In this document: positions 7,519-15,440 of the stretch, piece by piece | Layout: every line of letters starts with the position of its first letter | Position numbering within the stretch: the first letter of the stretch is position 1 | NCBI GenBank assembly: GCA_964485515.1 | Contig: CAZALT010000003.1 | Location: forward strand, 1 to 64,000 | Source of the DNA: CAZALT01 sp964485515 | GTDB taxonomy: Bacteria > Actinomycetota > Acidimicrobiia > Acidimicrobiales > Acidimicrobilacustridaceae | Length of the DNA: 64,000 nt | Direction: 5' to 3' | Translations under genes and position numbers: made by a program | Notes under the pieces: model-generated | The model's input: the letters and a program-made list of their open reading frames with translations, nothing else | What the model was told of the DNA's origin: nothing | The model's database searches: none

Positions 7519-8742
7519 ATGGCCAGCGACGCACCGAACTACACCATCATCTCGGCTGACACCCACGCGGGAGCCAACCACGAGACGTACCGCGAGTACC
7601 TTGATCCCGCGTGGCGCGACGCGTTCGACGAGTGGCGGGGGGCGTACAAGAACCCGTGGAAGGATCTGCGCAACACCGACCTGCGGGTCCGCAACTGGGA
7701 TGACGATCGCCGTGATGCCGACCAGTTCGCCGATGGCGTGGTCGGCGAGGTGCTGTTCCCCAACACCGTGCCGCCCTTCTACCCGGGCTTCGTGCTGTTC
7801 GCCGGGCCTCCCAAGGCCGACGAGTACGAGAAGCGCCGGGCCGGCATCCAGGCCCACAACCGGTGGATGGTCGACTTCTGCGCCCGGCGTCCTGTCCAGC
7901 GGGCCGGCATCGGCCAGATCTTCCTGAACGACGTCGACGATGCGATCGAGGACGCGACCTGGATCAAAGAGGCCGGCCTGCGCGGCGGTGTGCTGCTGCC
8001 GACCGTGGCTCCCGATGTCACCTGGGTCGAGCCGCTGTACAGCCCGAGCTACGACCCGTTGTGGGCTGCGCTCCAGGACCTGGACATCCCGGTCCACCTC
8101 CACGGCGGCACGGGCTCGCCCAACTACGGCCGCTACGCGGCCACGCCGATGGTCATGATCACCGAGGTCCAGTTCTACGGGCTGCGACCGTTGGTGCACC
8201 TCATCCTCGGCGGGGTGTTCGAGCGGTTCCCCCGTCTGAAGTACGTGATCACCGAGGCTGGATCGGCGGTCTTCCCCTCGATGCTCGCGCAGATGGACGG
8301 GGTCATCGCCAGCGTGCGCAGCGGGGCCATCGGCGAGCTGAAGTACGGAGCCGACGATGCTCTGCCTCGCTCCGCAACCGAGTACTTCCGCCAGAACGTG
8401 TGGCTCGGTGCGAGCTTCCCGGCGACCGCTGATGTCGATGCCCGCTCCACGGTCGCTCCTGGACGGTTCATGTGGGGGAGCGACTACCCCCATGATGAAG
8501 GCAGCGGGCCTTACACCCGCGAGCACCTGCGTCAGGTCATGTGGGACCTCGACGAGACCGAGAAGCGCAAGGTCCTCGGCGAGAACGCAGCCGAGCTCTA
8601 CGGCTTCGATCTCGAGGCGCTCGCTCCGCTCGCCGCGAAGTACGGACCGACCGTCGATGAGCTCGCTCGGCCCCTCGACGAGCTGCCCGAGCAACCCAAC
8701 AGCGCCCTGCTCCGAGGCGCCGCGGGCGCTCGGGTCGCGTGA
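7519..8742 (+). CDS. Amidohydrolase 2 family metal-dependent hydrolase
   Basis: A 407-aa cytoplasmic TIM-barrel hydrolase. The N-terminal metal site variant ISADTHAG is at residue ~11, the central His pair DIPVHLHGGTG at ~190, and the C-terminal MWGSDYPHDEG at ~318 with the conserved Asp and His. Family members (aminocarboxymuconate decarboxylase-like) cleave C-C or C-N bonds in ring breakdown products. The substrate is unknown. It is the first gene of an operon with a TetR regulator, their ends overlapping by four bases (GTGA). A paralogue lies at 37649-38995. Confidence 0.85.
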   Translation: MASDAPNYTIISADTHAGANHETYREYLDPAWRDAFDEWRGAYKNPWKDLRNTDLRVRNWDDDRRDADQFADGVVGEVLFPNTVPPFYPGFVLFAGPPKADEYEKRRAGIQAHNRWMVDFCARRPVQRAGIGQIFLNDVDDAIEDATWIKEAGLRGGVLLPTVAPDVTWVEPLYSPSYDPLWAALQDLDIPVHLHGGTGSPNYGRYAATPMVMITEVQFYGLRPLVHLILGGVFERFPRLKYVITEAGSAVFPSMLAQMDGVIASVRSGAIGELKYGADDALPRSATEYFRQNVWLGASFPATADVDARSTVAPGRFMWGSDYPHDEGSGPYTREHLRQVMWDLDETEKRKVLGENAAELYGFDLEALAPLAAKYGPTVDELARPLDELPEQPNSALLRGAAGARVA

Positions 8743-9341
8743 CCGCAGTCTTCGACGCCGCGGCGTCGCCGAAGGCGAGGACGCCGTCGCAGCACGCCCG
8801 CCTGGGTCGGATCGTGACCGCAGCAACCGCACTGCTCGACGACCGCGACTACGAGCGGATCCAGGTCCGCGAGGTCGCCGAAGCCGCCGACGTCGCCCTG
8901 GCCACGCTCTATCGCTACTTCCCGTCGAAGGAACGGCTCTATGCCACGGTGCTGGTCACATGGGCCGAGAGCTTCGAGGCGGGCGACACCCGGCGCAGTG
9001 CCACCGAGTCCACCGACGAGGACCGACTCCGCTCAGCCCTGCGCAGGGCGGTACGAGCCTATGAACGGCACCCGCACTTCTACCGGCTCATCACCATCCT
9101 CGAGGTCGTGTCGGACCCCGAGGTCGCAGAGCTGTTCGACCGGTTCGCCGTCGGCTTCGGCGACTCGCTTCGCGACTCGTTGCGCTCGCTCGACGCTGAC
9201 GACGCCGAGGTGATGGTGCATCTGGTGAGCTCGTTGCTGGGTTCGCTCCTGCGATCGTGGTCGATGGGCAAGTCCCCGATCGCGCTCGTCTACGCCGAGA
9301 TCGACCGAGCCGTCGCGCTCCTGTTCCGACCCTCGCAGTAG
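8739..9341 (+). CDS. TetR-family transcriptional regulator
   Basis: 200 aa, GTG start overlapping the amidohydrolase stop. The helix-turn-helix is at residues ~45-80 (VREVAEAADVALATLYRYFP then SKERLYATVL). The C-terminal all-helical ligand domain contains HLVSSLLGSLLRSWSMGK. It probably represses its own operon through the 19-bp palindrome at 7479-7497 and is released by the amidohydrolase substrate or a relative of it; this is inferred from position. Confidence 0.9.
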   Translation: MTAVFDAAASPKARTPSQHARLGRIVTAATALLDDRDYERIQVREVAEAADVALATLYRYFPSKERLYATVLVTWAESFEAGDTRRSATESTDEDRLRSALRRAVRAYERHPHFYRLITILEVVSDPEVAELFDRFAVGFGDSLRDSLRSLDADDAEVMVHLVSSLLGSLLRSWSMGKSPIALVYAEIDRAVALLFRPSQ

Positions 9342-9394
9342 CGCCATCTCCCGGACTCCCCCCGATCGGGGGTGGTAGGCGGGCGAGGAGTCGG

Positions 9395-10855
9395 TCATTG
9401 TGTCGGCGTGTCGGGGTCGGTGGCGATGACGGCGGTGACCATGCCGAACATGCCTGATTCCCGCTCGACGTGGGGGAGGATGTGGCAGTGCCAGACCCAG
9501 GTCCCGGGTTGGTCGATGTTGAAGAGCACGGAGTAGCGCTCACCGGGAGCGACGTTGAGGGTGTCGGCCGCGTAGGGCTCGGCGAGCGGGAGGCCGTCCT
9601 TGGCGATGACGATCTGGTCGAACCGGTGGAGGTGCATCGGATGGATCTGCGTTCCCTCGTTGTAGTAGTGGACGAGGATCCAGTCGCCCACCGTCGTGCT
9701 GATCGGTTCGGTGGCGGGGAAGCTCTTTCCGTTGAGGGAGTAGCCGATCACCCCGGCGTCGTTGAGCACCATGGGGATCTCCTGGCTCACGGTGACGTCG
9801 TCGGGCACCTGGGTGTACCCGACGGTCTGGCCACGCGGGAGCGGCGTGTCGCCGATGAGGATCACACCGAACATCCCGTCGGGCAGGAGCGCGTGCCCGT
9901 GGGCGTGCGGGTGGTACATGGCCACCGACGGCCGTTCGGTCGAGATGGTGTAGGTGAAGCTCTCGCCGGGCTCGATGAGGTCTTGCGTGAAGGGAGCGAC
10001 ACCGTCGTTTGCGTTGTCGTTGAGGGTGCCGTGCCAGTGCACATCGGTGGCGAGCGGCAGGTCGTTCTGGACCCGGACCTCGACCAGGTCGCCGACCTCG
10101 ACGTCGATCATCGGGGCGGGAACCATGCCGTTGAAGGTCCACGCCTCCACCACCTTGCCCGGCTCGACCTCCCAGTCGGCCAGCTCCATGGTGAGGTCGA
10201 AGACCTTGGTGCCGTCGGCTCGCACCTCGGTGGGGGCGAGCAGTTGGTTGCCCTTGCCCTCGGTCGCAGCCGGAAACGCCGAGGCCGAGGCGAGCATGTT
10301 GTCGGTCAGCTTCTGGTAGTCGGCTTCAGTCATGTGGCCGCTGTGGGTGCCGCTGTCCGCCGCGACCTCTCCGCCGGTGCTCGCCGCGCCTGCCTCGGTG
10401 ATGGTCAGCGTTGCCTCCATGCCCGATGACTGGTGTCCCGAGATCTGGCAGATCATCGTGTAGGTGCCCGGTTCGAGTGAGCTGAGGTCGATGGTGGCGG
10501 TCTCGCCCGCGGCGAGGTCGGGGGTCTTGAGGTCGGTGCCGTCGATGGCGAGGTTGTGCGCCACCGAGCCGTCGTTCATCACGTGCAGCGATCCGCCGGC
10601 ACCGATGGTCACCGGTGACACGCTGAACTCGCTGAGCGAGACCATCGCGGTCTCGGCTTCGCCGCTCCCGCCCGCCTTGCTCTCGTCGACGGCGCGCCAG
10701 CCGAGACCGACCGCGATCACAGCGATGAACACCGCACCGAACGCGATGGCGACCGCGACCAGGGGGAGGCCGTCTCGTGCGGCGCTTCGTTCGACCGCGG
10801 CCGAGGGCTCGACGGGCTTGGCATCTGGCTCAGGGGGGTGGGGGGTGGTGGTCAA
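9395..10855 (-). CDS. Multicopper oxidase with N-terminal cupredoxin domain, membrane anchored
   Basis: 486 aa from TTG 10855, which overlaps the Rrf2 stop (TTGA) and has GGAAGG upstream. One N-terminal membrane helix (AVAIAFGAVFIAVIAVGLGW) puts the rest outside the membrane. Residues ~70-150 are a plastocyanin-like domain (MNDGSVAHNLAIDGTDL ... YTMICQISGHQSSGMEATL) with His, Cys, His and Met copper ligands. After a linker come two oxidase domains with the trinuclear-site motifs DVHWHGTLN, YHPHAHGHA, HPMHLH and the type 1 site WVWHCHILPHVERESGM. This fits a laccase- or nitrite-reductase-like copper enzyme. The substrate is not known; the Rrf2/NsrR-like partner suggests nitrogen oxide or redox stress. 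Confidence 0.85.
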   Translation of the reverse strand: MTTTPHPPEPDAKPVEPSAAVERSAARDGLPLVAVAIAFGAVFIAVIAVGLGWRAVDESKAGGSGEAETAMVSLSEFSVSPVTIGAGGSLHVMNDGSVAHNLAIDGTDLKTPDLAAGETATIDLSSLEPGTYTMICQISGHQSSGMEATLTITEAGAASTGGEVAADSGTHSGHMTEADYQKLTDNMLASASAFPAATEGKGNQLLAPTEVRADGTKVFDLTMELADWEVEPGKVVEAWTFNGMVPAPMIDVEVGDLVEVRVQNDLPLATDVHWHGTLNDNANDGVAPFTQDLIEPGESFTYTISTERPSVAMYHPHAHGHALLPDGMFGVILIGDTPLPRGQTVGYTQVPDDVTVSQEIPMVLNDAGVIGYSLNGKSFPATEPISTTVGDWILVHYYNEGTQIHPMHLHRFDQIVIAKDGLPLAEPYAADTLNVAPGERYSVLFNIDQPGTWVWHCHILPHVERESGMFGMVTAVIATDPDTPTQ

Positions 10856-11361
10856 TGCTCGACCCTTCCGTGTGTGGGGGCGGGATTGGCTTGTCGTGGG
10901 GCTGGAACTGGCTTGTCTGGCGGTATTGAACGTGGTTGGTCCTGGGATTCGGCGAGGTCGGTGGCTGGCGCCATCGCGCTGAGCGGAGTCTTGGCGAGGT
11001 CGCGCAGGAGGTGAGCGCGGGCTTGGGACCACGCGTCGTGGAGGGCGCACCGGCCGCCGGTGGCACAGGACCGCTCCTCGAGCACGCAGTGGGTCACGTC
11101 GGTCTTGCCCTCGATGGCCTCGATGACGTCGAGCACGGACAGGTCTTCGAGGGCGACCACGGCGGTGTACCCGCCCGAACGCCCCGGATCGGAGCGCACC
11201 CAGCCCTGGGCGACCAGCGGCGTCATCGCGTGGGACAGGAATCCCGGTGAGGTGTCGAGCAGGTCGGCCAGTTCGGACGCCTTTCGCCGCTCGCCGCTCT
11301 GGGCCAAGGCGAGCAGGGCACGGGTGGCGAGGTCGGTCCGCCGTGTAACCTCCAATCGCAT
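10852..11361 (-). CDS. Rrf2-family regulator, NsrR-like with three cysteines
   Basis: 169 aa. The winged helix is at residues ~1-75 (ASELADLLDTSPGFLSHAMT, then DPGRSGGYTAVVALEDLSVL). The cluster-binding loop CVLEERSCATGGRCALHDAW has three Cys in C-x6-C-x5-C, the arrangement of iron-sulfur sensors such as NsrR and IscR. The Pro-rich C-terminal tail is long for the family. NsrR senses nitric oxide through its cluster. Translation is coupled to the multicopper oxidase, and the promoter region is shared with the divergent globin-ferredoxin-hemerythrin gene. A TATACT box eight bases before the ATG suggests a nearly leaderless message. Confidence 0.85.
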   Translation of the reverse strand: MRLEVTRRTDLATRALLALAQSGERRKASELADLLDTSPGFLSHAMTPLVAQGWVRSDPGRSGGYTAVVALEDLSVLDVIEAIEGKTDVTHCVLEERSCATGGRCALHDAWSQARAHLLRDLAKTPLSAMAPATDLAESQDQPRSIPPDKPVPAPRQANPAPTHGRVEH

Positions 11362-11424
11362 AGTGTGAGAGTATACATATCCGGAGGAGATGGCACATCG
11401 ACCTCAAGGAACGAGGAGGCCAGC
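11362..11424. promoter_or_regulatory. Divergent promoter between Rrf2/MCO operon and globin fusion
   Basis: Only 63 bp separate the two starts. On the minus strand TATACT (11375-11370) sits eight bases before the Rrf2 ATG. The AT-rich core AGAGTATACATATCC is partly symmetrical around GTATAC and lies where a regulator could block both directions. On the plus strand GAGGAGG precedes GTG 11425. Control of both arms by the Rrf2 protein is likely but inferred. Confidence 0.5.
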
Positions 11425-12633
11425 GTGAACGCAAACGAAGATGGCACACGTGGTGATCTGGACACCGTCGACGAGATCGCCGAGCTCGTCCGACGCTTCT
11501 ACCGGGAGGTTGCGCAGGACGATCTGCTCGGTCCGATCTTCAACGACGTCGCGCAGGTCGACTGGGCTGCGCACCTCCCCAAGCTCACGGCGTTCTGGTC
11601 CCGAGCCCTGCTCGGCGAACCTGGCTACGAGGGCAATCCGTACCGGATGCACATGCTCGTGCACGAGCGGTCTCCGTTCACGGCCGCGCACTTCGAGCGT
11701 TGGCTCCTGCTCTTCGATGAGGCACTCGCAGGTTGGGAGGGCGTGCACGTCGAACAGGCGCGGGCGTTCGCCAACCGGGTGGCCCACGTCCACAGCAGGG
11801 CACTGCTCGGGACGCCCGCCGTCGCCATCGCGGGCTCCGAGCCGAGTGGGGCGCTTGTGGGTGAGCCAGCTTCGCCCCCGGTCTCGTCACCTGCCGCGAC
11901 GCCGGTCTCGGCACCGGTGGCGCGACCGTCGTCGAACCACGGGGTCCAAGAGCCGAACGTCGCAGACCAGCCGAACGACCAGCCGAAGGACCAGCCGAAG
12001 GTCGGTGTCCACTTCGCGGTGCACGTCGACCGCGACACCTGCATCGGTTCCGGTCAGTGCGTCCACTGGGCTCCCTCCGTCTTCGGGCAGGACGAGGAGG
12101 CCAAAGCCGTGCTGGTCGCGTCGACCGACGGGCGTGAGGACGTGATCCTCAAGGCGCTCGTGAGCTGCCCGGTCGAGGCGATCATGCTCGAGGTCGGCGA
12201 CGTCACCGTGCGGGCGCGCGATCTGGCCAACTGGATGAGCGGGGTAGCGGTCGACGATCCGCTCGTGGACCTGCTCGGCCGTCTCAGCGACGAGCACCAC
12301 GAGCTGAAGGCGGCACTGGCCGACCTCGGCACGGTCGACGATCAGGACACCTGGCTCGCCGGGGTGTCGTCACAGGTGGCCGACCACCTCGAGGAGGAGG
12401 AGCGCGCCTACGCCGCGATGCGCGCGCTGGTCGACCCCGGCCTCGTCGACGCGCTGCGCGACGGGCATGCCCGGATCGACGCCAACCTGGCCGATCTGCG
12501 TGACTCGGTCGACGGCGAGGATCATGAGCGTGCCGGGTCGCTGGTCGCGGCCATCGAGGACCAGATCCACCTCGAGGAGTCGGTGCTGTTCCCGGTGGCA
12601 CTCGCATCGCTGGTCCGCCACGCGGAGGGCTGA
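11425..12633 (+). CDS. Three-domain fusion: truncated globin - ferredoxin - hemerythrin
   Basis: 402 aa from GTG 11425 (GAGGAGG upstream). Residues ~14-125 are a truncated hemoglobin, group III-like (IAELVRRFYREVAQDDLLGP, LTAFWSRALLG, RMHMLVHERSPFTAAHFERW; the heme-binding His is probably in the HMLVHE stretch). A Pro-rich linker (~128-192) leads to a ferredoxin with C-x5-C near 206-212 (DRDTCIGSGQC) and SCPVEAI near 248; three Cys suggest a 3Fe-4S cluster. Residues ~280-400 are a hemerythrin HHE domain (DEHHELKAAL, ADHLEEEERA, GHARIDANL, IHLEESVLFP). Heme, iron-sulfur and di-iron centres in one soluble protein suggest O2 or NO binding or detoxification. I do not know a described protein with this order. 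Confidence 0.85.
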   Translation: MNANEDGTRGDLDTVDEIAELVRRFYREVAQDDLLGPIFNDVAQVDWAAHLPKLTAFWSRALLGEPGYEGNPYRMHMLVHERSPFTAAHFERWLLLFDEALAGWEGVHVEQARAFANRVAHVHSRALLGTPAVAIAGSEPSGALVGEPASPPVSSPAATPVSAPVARPSSNHGVQEPNVADQPNDQPKDQPKVGVHFAVHVDRDTCIGSGQCVHWAPSVFGQDEEAKAVLVASTDGREDVILKALVSCPVEAIMLEVGDVTVRARDLANWMSGVAVDDPLVDLLGRLSDEHHELKAALADLGTVDDQDTWLAGVSSQVADHLEEEERAYAAMRALVDPGLVDALRDGHARIDANLADLRDSVDGEDHERAGSLVAAIEDQIHLEESVLFPVALASLVRHAEG

Positions 12634-12656
12634 GCTGGGCAAGGTAGCTTCACGTC

Positions 12657-15392
12657 GTGAACGCGACTGCCTCTCCCGTGCTCCTCGACGCCCACGCCCA
12701 CAGTTCGGCGGAGGTGACCGCAGCAGCTGAGGTCGATCCCGCAGTTGGTCTCGACGCGGCCGAGGCCGCGTCCCGGTTGGCGCTTGACGGGCCGAACGAG
12801 CTGCGAACCGATCCGCCCCCGAGCTTGTGGACGGTCGCTCGGGGCCAGGTCACCAACCCGATGAACATCATGCTGCTCATCGTGGCCCTGGCGAGCCTCG
12901 CGATCGGACAGATCGCAACCGGCATCGTCGTCGCCTCGTTGGTCACCTTCAACGTGGTGATGGGCACCGGTCAGGAACGCAAAGCCCAGGCCAGCGTCGA
13001 CGCGCTCGCGCAGCTCCAGGTGCCGAGCGCCCGCCTCCGGCGAGACGGGCAGGTCGTCGAGGTGCCCGCTGTCGAGCTCGTGGTCGGCGACATCGTTCTC
13101 ATCGAGGCGGGCGACCTCGTGCCCGCCGACGGGCGACTGATCAGCTCGGCCACGCTCGAGGTGCAGGAGGCGGCGCTCACCGGTGAGAGCGCTCCGGTGG
13201 CCAAGGACCCCGGTGTGCTCGCCGAGGGCGACACGGCCCTGGGCGACCGCACCAACCTGGTGTTCCAGAACACCCAGGTCACCCGCGGTTCGGCCGTCTT
13301 CGTCGTCACCGCCACCGGCGCCGAGACCCAGATGGGCCGCATCGCCGACATGGTCTCGGCCACCAAGCGGACCAAGTCGCCGTTGCAGCGCGAGCTCGAC
13401 GGGATGACGAAGGTCTTCGGGTTCCTCGCCTGGGGCGCCGTCGCGGTCATCGGCATCGTCGGAGCTGCCCGGGGTCAGGACGGCGAGACGCTCGCGCTGC
13501 TGTGCATCTCGACGGCGATCGCCTCGATCCCCACCGGACTGCCGACGTTCGTGCAGACGATGCTGTCGTCGGGGGCGCAGCGCCTCGCCGAGGAGAAGGC
13601 GGTCGTCAAGTCGCTCGCCGATGTGGAGACGCTCGGCGGGACCACCGTGATCAACTCGGACAAGACCGGCACGCTCACCATGAACGCGATGACGGTCGCG
13701 TCCATGTATGCCGGTGGCCGCTGGTTCCGCGTCGAAGGGTCGGGCTACGCCAAGACCGGTGCCATCCTCGGTGCAGCCGGATCCGTTGCCCCGGACTTCA
13801 CGCCGCTCGCCCTGGGCCTGGCGTTGTGCTCGGACGCCACCGTGGCCGACGACGGCTCTGTCATCGGGGATCCGACCGAGGCTGCGCTCGTCGTTCTCGC
13901 CGCCAAGATGGGCGTCGACGCCGAAGCCACGCGCCACGCCATCGCTCGGGTCGTCGAGGTCCCCTTCGACTCGGACTACAAGTTCATGGCCACCTTCCAC
14001 GACCGGCCCGACACGATCCAGGGCCCGGTCGTATCCGAGCCGCACTTCGTCGCGGTCAAGGGTGGACCCGATGTCGTGCTCGCCCGCTGCTCGCGGGCGC
14101 TGCGCGCGGGTGAGGTCGTCCCCGTCGACGATCTGCGCCAGGAGATCCTCGACGCCAACCGGAAGCTCTCCGAGCAGGGACTGCGCGTCCTCGCCTTCGC
14201 CGCCAAGGGCCTCGACTCAGCCACGATGGACGCCGCTCGTGTCGACCCGATGGCGGCGGTCGACGACCTGGTCCTCGTCGGTCTCGTCGGCATCATCGAT
14301 CCGCTGCGCACCGAGGCCACCGCCGCGGTGCACACCGCCCTCGGGGCCGGGATCGATGTGCGCATGATCACCGGCGACCACACCATCACCGCCCGCGCCA
14401 TCGCCGACCAGCTCGGTCTCGGGCCCGGGGTCATCACCGGGACCGACCTCCAGGGCCTGAGCGACGAGGAGGTCGTGGCCCTGCTCCCGCAGCTGCACGT
14501 GTTCGGCCGGGTCGCGCCCGAGGACAAGCTGCGGCTCGCCCGCCTCATGCAGGAGTCCGGCGAGGTCGTGGCCATGACCGGCGACGCGGTCAACGACGCT
14601 GCCGCGCTCAAGCAGGCCGACATCGGCGTCGCCATGGGCAGCGGGTCCGAGGTGTCCAAGCAGGCCGCCAAGATCGTGCTCACCGACGACAACTTCGCCA
14701 CCCTGGTGCGCGCCGTCGACCTCGGTCGTGACATCTACCGGCGCATCTCGTCCTACATCCGGCTCCAGCTCACGATCCTGTCCTCGGTGCTCCAGCTCAT
14801 GGTGCTGGCCACGATCCTCAACATCAACGGCGGCGTCGCTCTGTTCCCGATGCAGCTGCTGTTCTGCAAGTTCTTCGTCGTCGTCACCGTCGTCATCGGC
14901 TTCATCGCCGACGTCCCCGATCCCGGCGTCATGGAGCTCCCGCCCCGCAAGCCCGGCACCCGCATCGTCAACGGACCCCAGATCGTGCGGTGGGCGATCA
15001 GCGGGTTCCTCGTCGCGGTCAGCGCTCTGTGCCTGCTCGAGTGGGGACCCGACGAGGCGTCGGCCACCGCCGGTTCGGTGTCGATGACGATGGCGTTCGC
15101 CGTGGTGGCGCTCAGCGCGGTCAACCTCGGCGTCGTCATGCGCCGAGAGCGCCAGGCCCCGTGGTCGTCGCCGATGTTCCCGTACTTCGGGTGGTTGATC
15201 GCCGGCTGGACCCTCACCTGGGCCGCGGTCGAGCTGGGCATGCTCCAGAGGCTCCTCGACACGGTCTCGCTCAGCGGCGGCCAGTGGCTCGTGGTCTTGG
15301 GGCTCTCGCTGATCACGCCCGCCTTCGTCGGCGTCGACAAGGCCATCCAGCTGCGTCGACTCCGGCACACGACCGCTCCGGTCTCGAGCTGA
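12657..15392 (+). CDS. Cation-transporting P-type ATPase
   Basis: 911 aa, GTG start 24 bases after the globin fusion, probably co-transcribed. Order: N-terminal cation ATPase domain, membrane pair near residues 60-110, actuator loop with LTGESAPVAKD, M3-M4 with STAIASIPTGLPTFVQTM, phosphorylation site INSDKTGTLTMN, nucleotide domain, hinge VAMTGDAVNDAAALKQADIG, and six C-terminal helices. It belongs near the P2 (calcium or monovalent cation) group, but the M4 motif is PTGLP rather than PEGLP and the hinge is GDAVND rather than GDGVND. The ion therefore cannot be named. Its place beside a redox/NO module hints at a stress-linked cation function. Confidence 0.9.
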   Translation: MNATASPVLLDAHAHSSAEVTAAAEVDPAVGLDAAEAASRLALDGPNELRTDPPPSLWTVARGQVTNPMNIMLLIVALASLAIGQIATGIVVASLVTFNVVMGTGQERKAQASVDALAQLQVPSARLRRDGQVVEVPAVELVVGDIVLIEAGDLVPADGRLISSATLEVQEAALTGESAPVAKDPGVLAEGDTALGDRTNLVFQNTQVTRGSAVFVVTATGAETQMGRIADMVSATKRTKSPLQRELDGMTKVFGFLAWGAVAVIGIVGAARGQDGETLALLCISTAIASIPTGLPTFVQTMLSSGAQRLAEEKAVVKSLADVETLGGTTVINSDKTGTLTMNAMTVASMYAGGRWFRVEGSGYAKTGAILGAAGSVAPDFTPLALGLALCSDATVADDGSVIGDPTEAALVVLAAKMGVDAEATRHAIARVVEVPFDSDYKFMATFHDRPDTIQGPVVSEPHFVAVKGGPDVVLARCSRALRAGEVVPVDDLRQEILDANRKLSEQGLRVLAFAAKGLDSATMDAARVDPMAAVDDLVLVGLVGIIDPLRTEATAAVHTALGAGIDVRMITGDHTITARAIADQLGLGPGVITGTDLQGLSDEEVVALLPQLHVFGRVAPEDKLRLARLMQESGEVVAMTGDAVNDAAALKQADIGVAMGSGSEVSKQAAKIVLTDDNFATLVRAVDLGRDIYRRISSYIRLQLTILSSVLQLMVLATILNINGGVALFPMQLLFCKFFVVVTVVIGFIADVPDPGVMELPPRKPGTRIVNGPQIVRWAISGFLVAVSALCLLEWGPDEASATAGSVSMTMAFAVVALSAVNLGVVMRRERQAPWSSPMFPYFGWLIAGWTLTWAAVELGMLQRLLDTVSLSGGQWLVVLGLSLITPAFVGVDKAIQLRRLRHTTAPVSS

Positions 15393-15440
15393 ACTGCTCG
15401 GTCGTTCCTGTTCGCTTCCGGCGTCGAGAGCCGGCTATCT

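Noticed and set aside
5833..8832. A 999-codon minus-strand open frame
   Set aside because: Only 5833-7218 looks like a protein. The upstream part runs antisense through the clear amidohydrolase gene and is an effect of high GC.
9395..11449. Extension of the multicopper oxidase to a 684-residue protein
   Set aside because: The extra N-terminal part overlaps the Rrf2 gene in another frame. A TTG start with a ribosome site at 10855, overlapping the Rrf2 stop, fits better.
12522..14045. Long minus-strand frame opposite the P-type ATPase
   Set aside because: Its composition (runs of Arg, Gly, Asp and His) is that of an antisense frame and it lacks any motif; the plus strand encodes a full ATPase.
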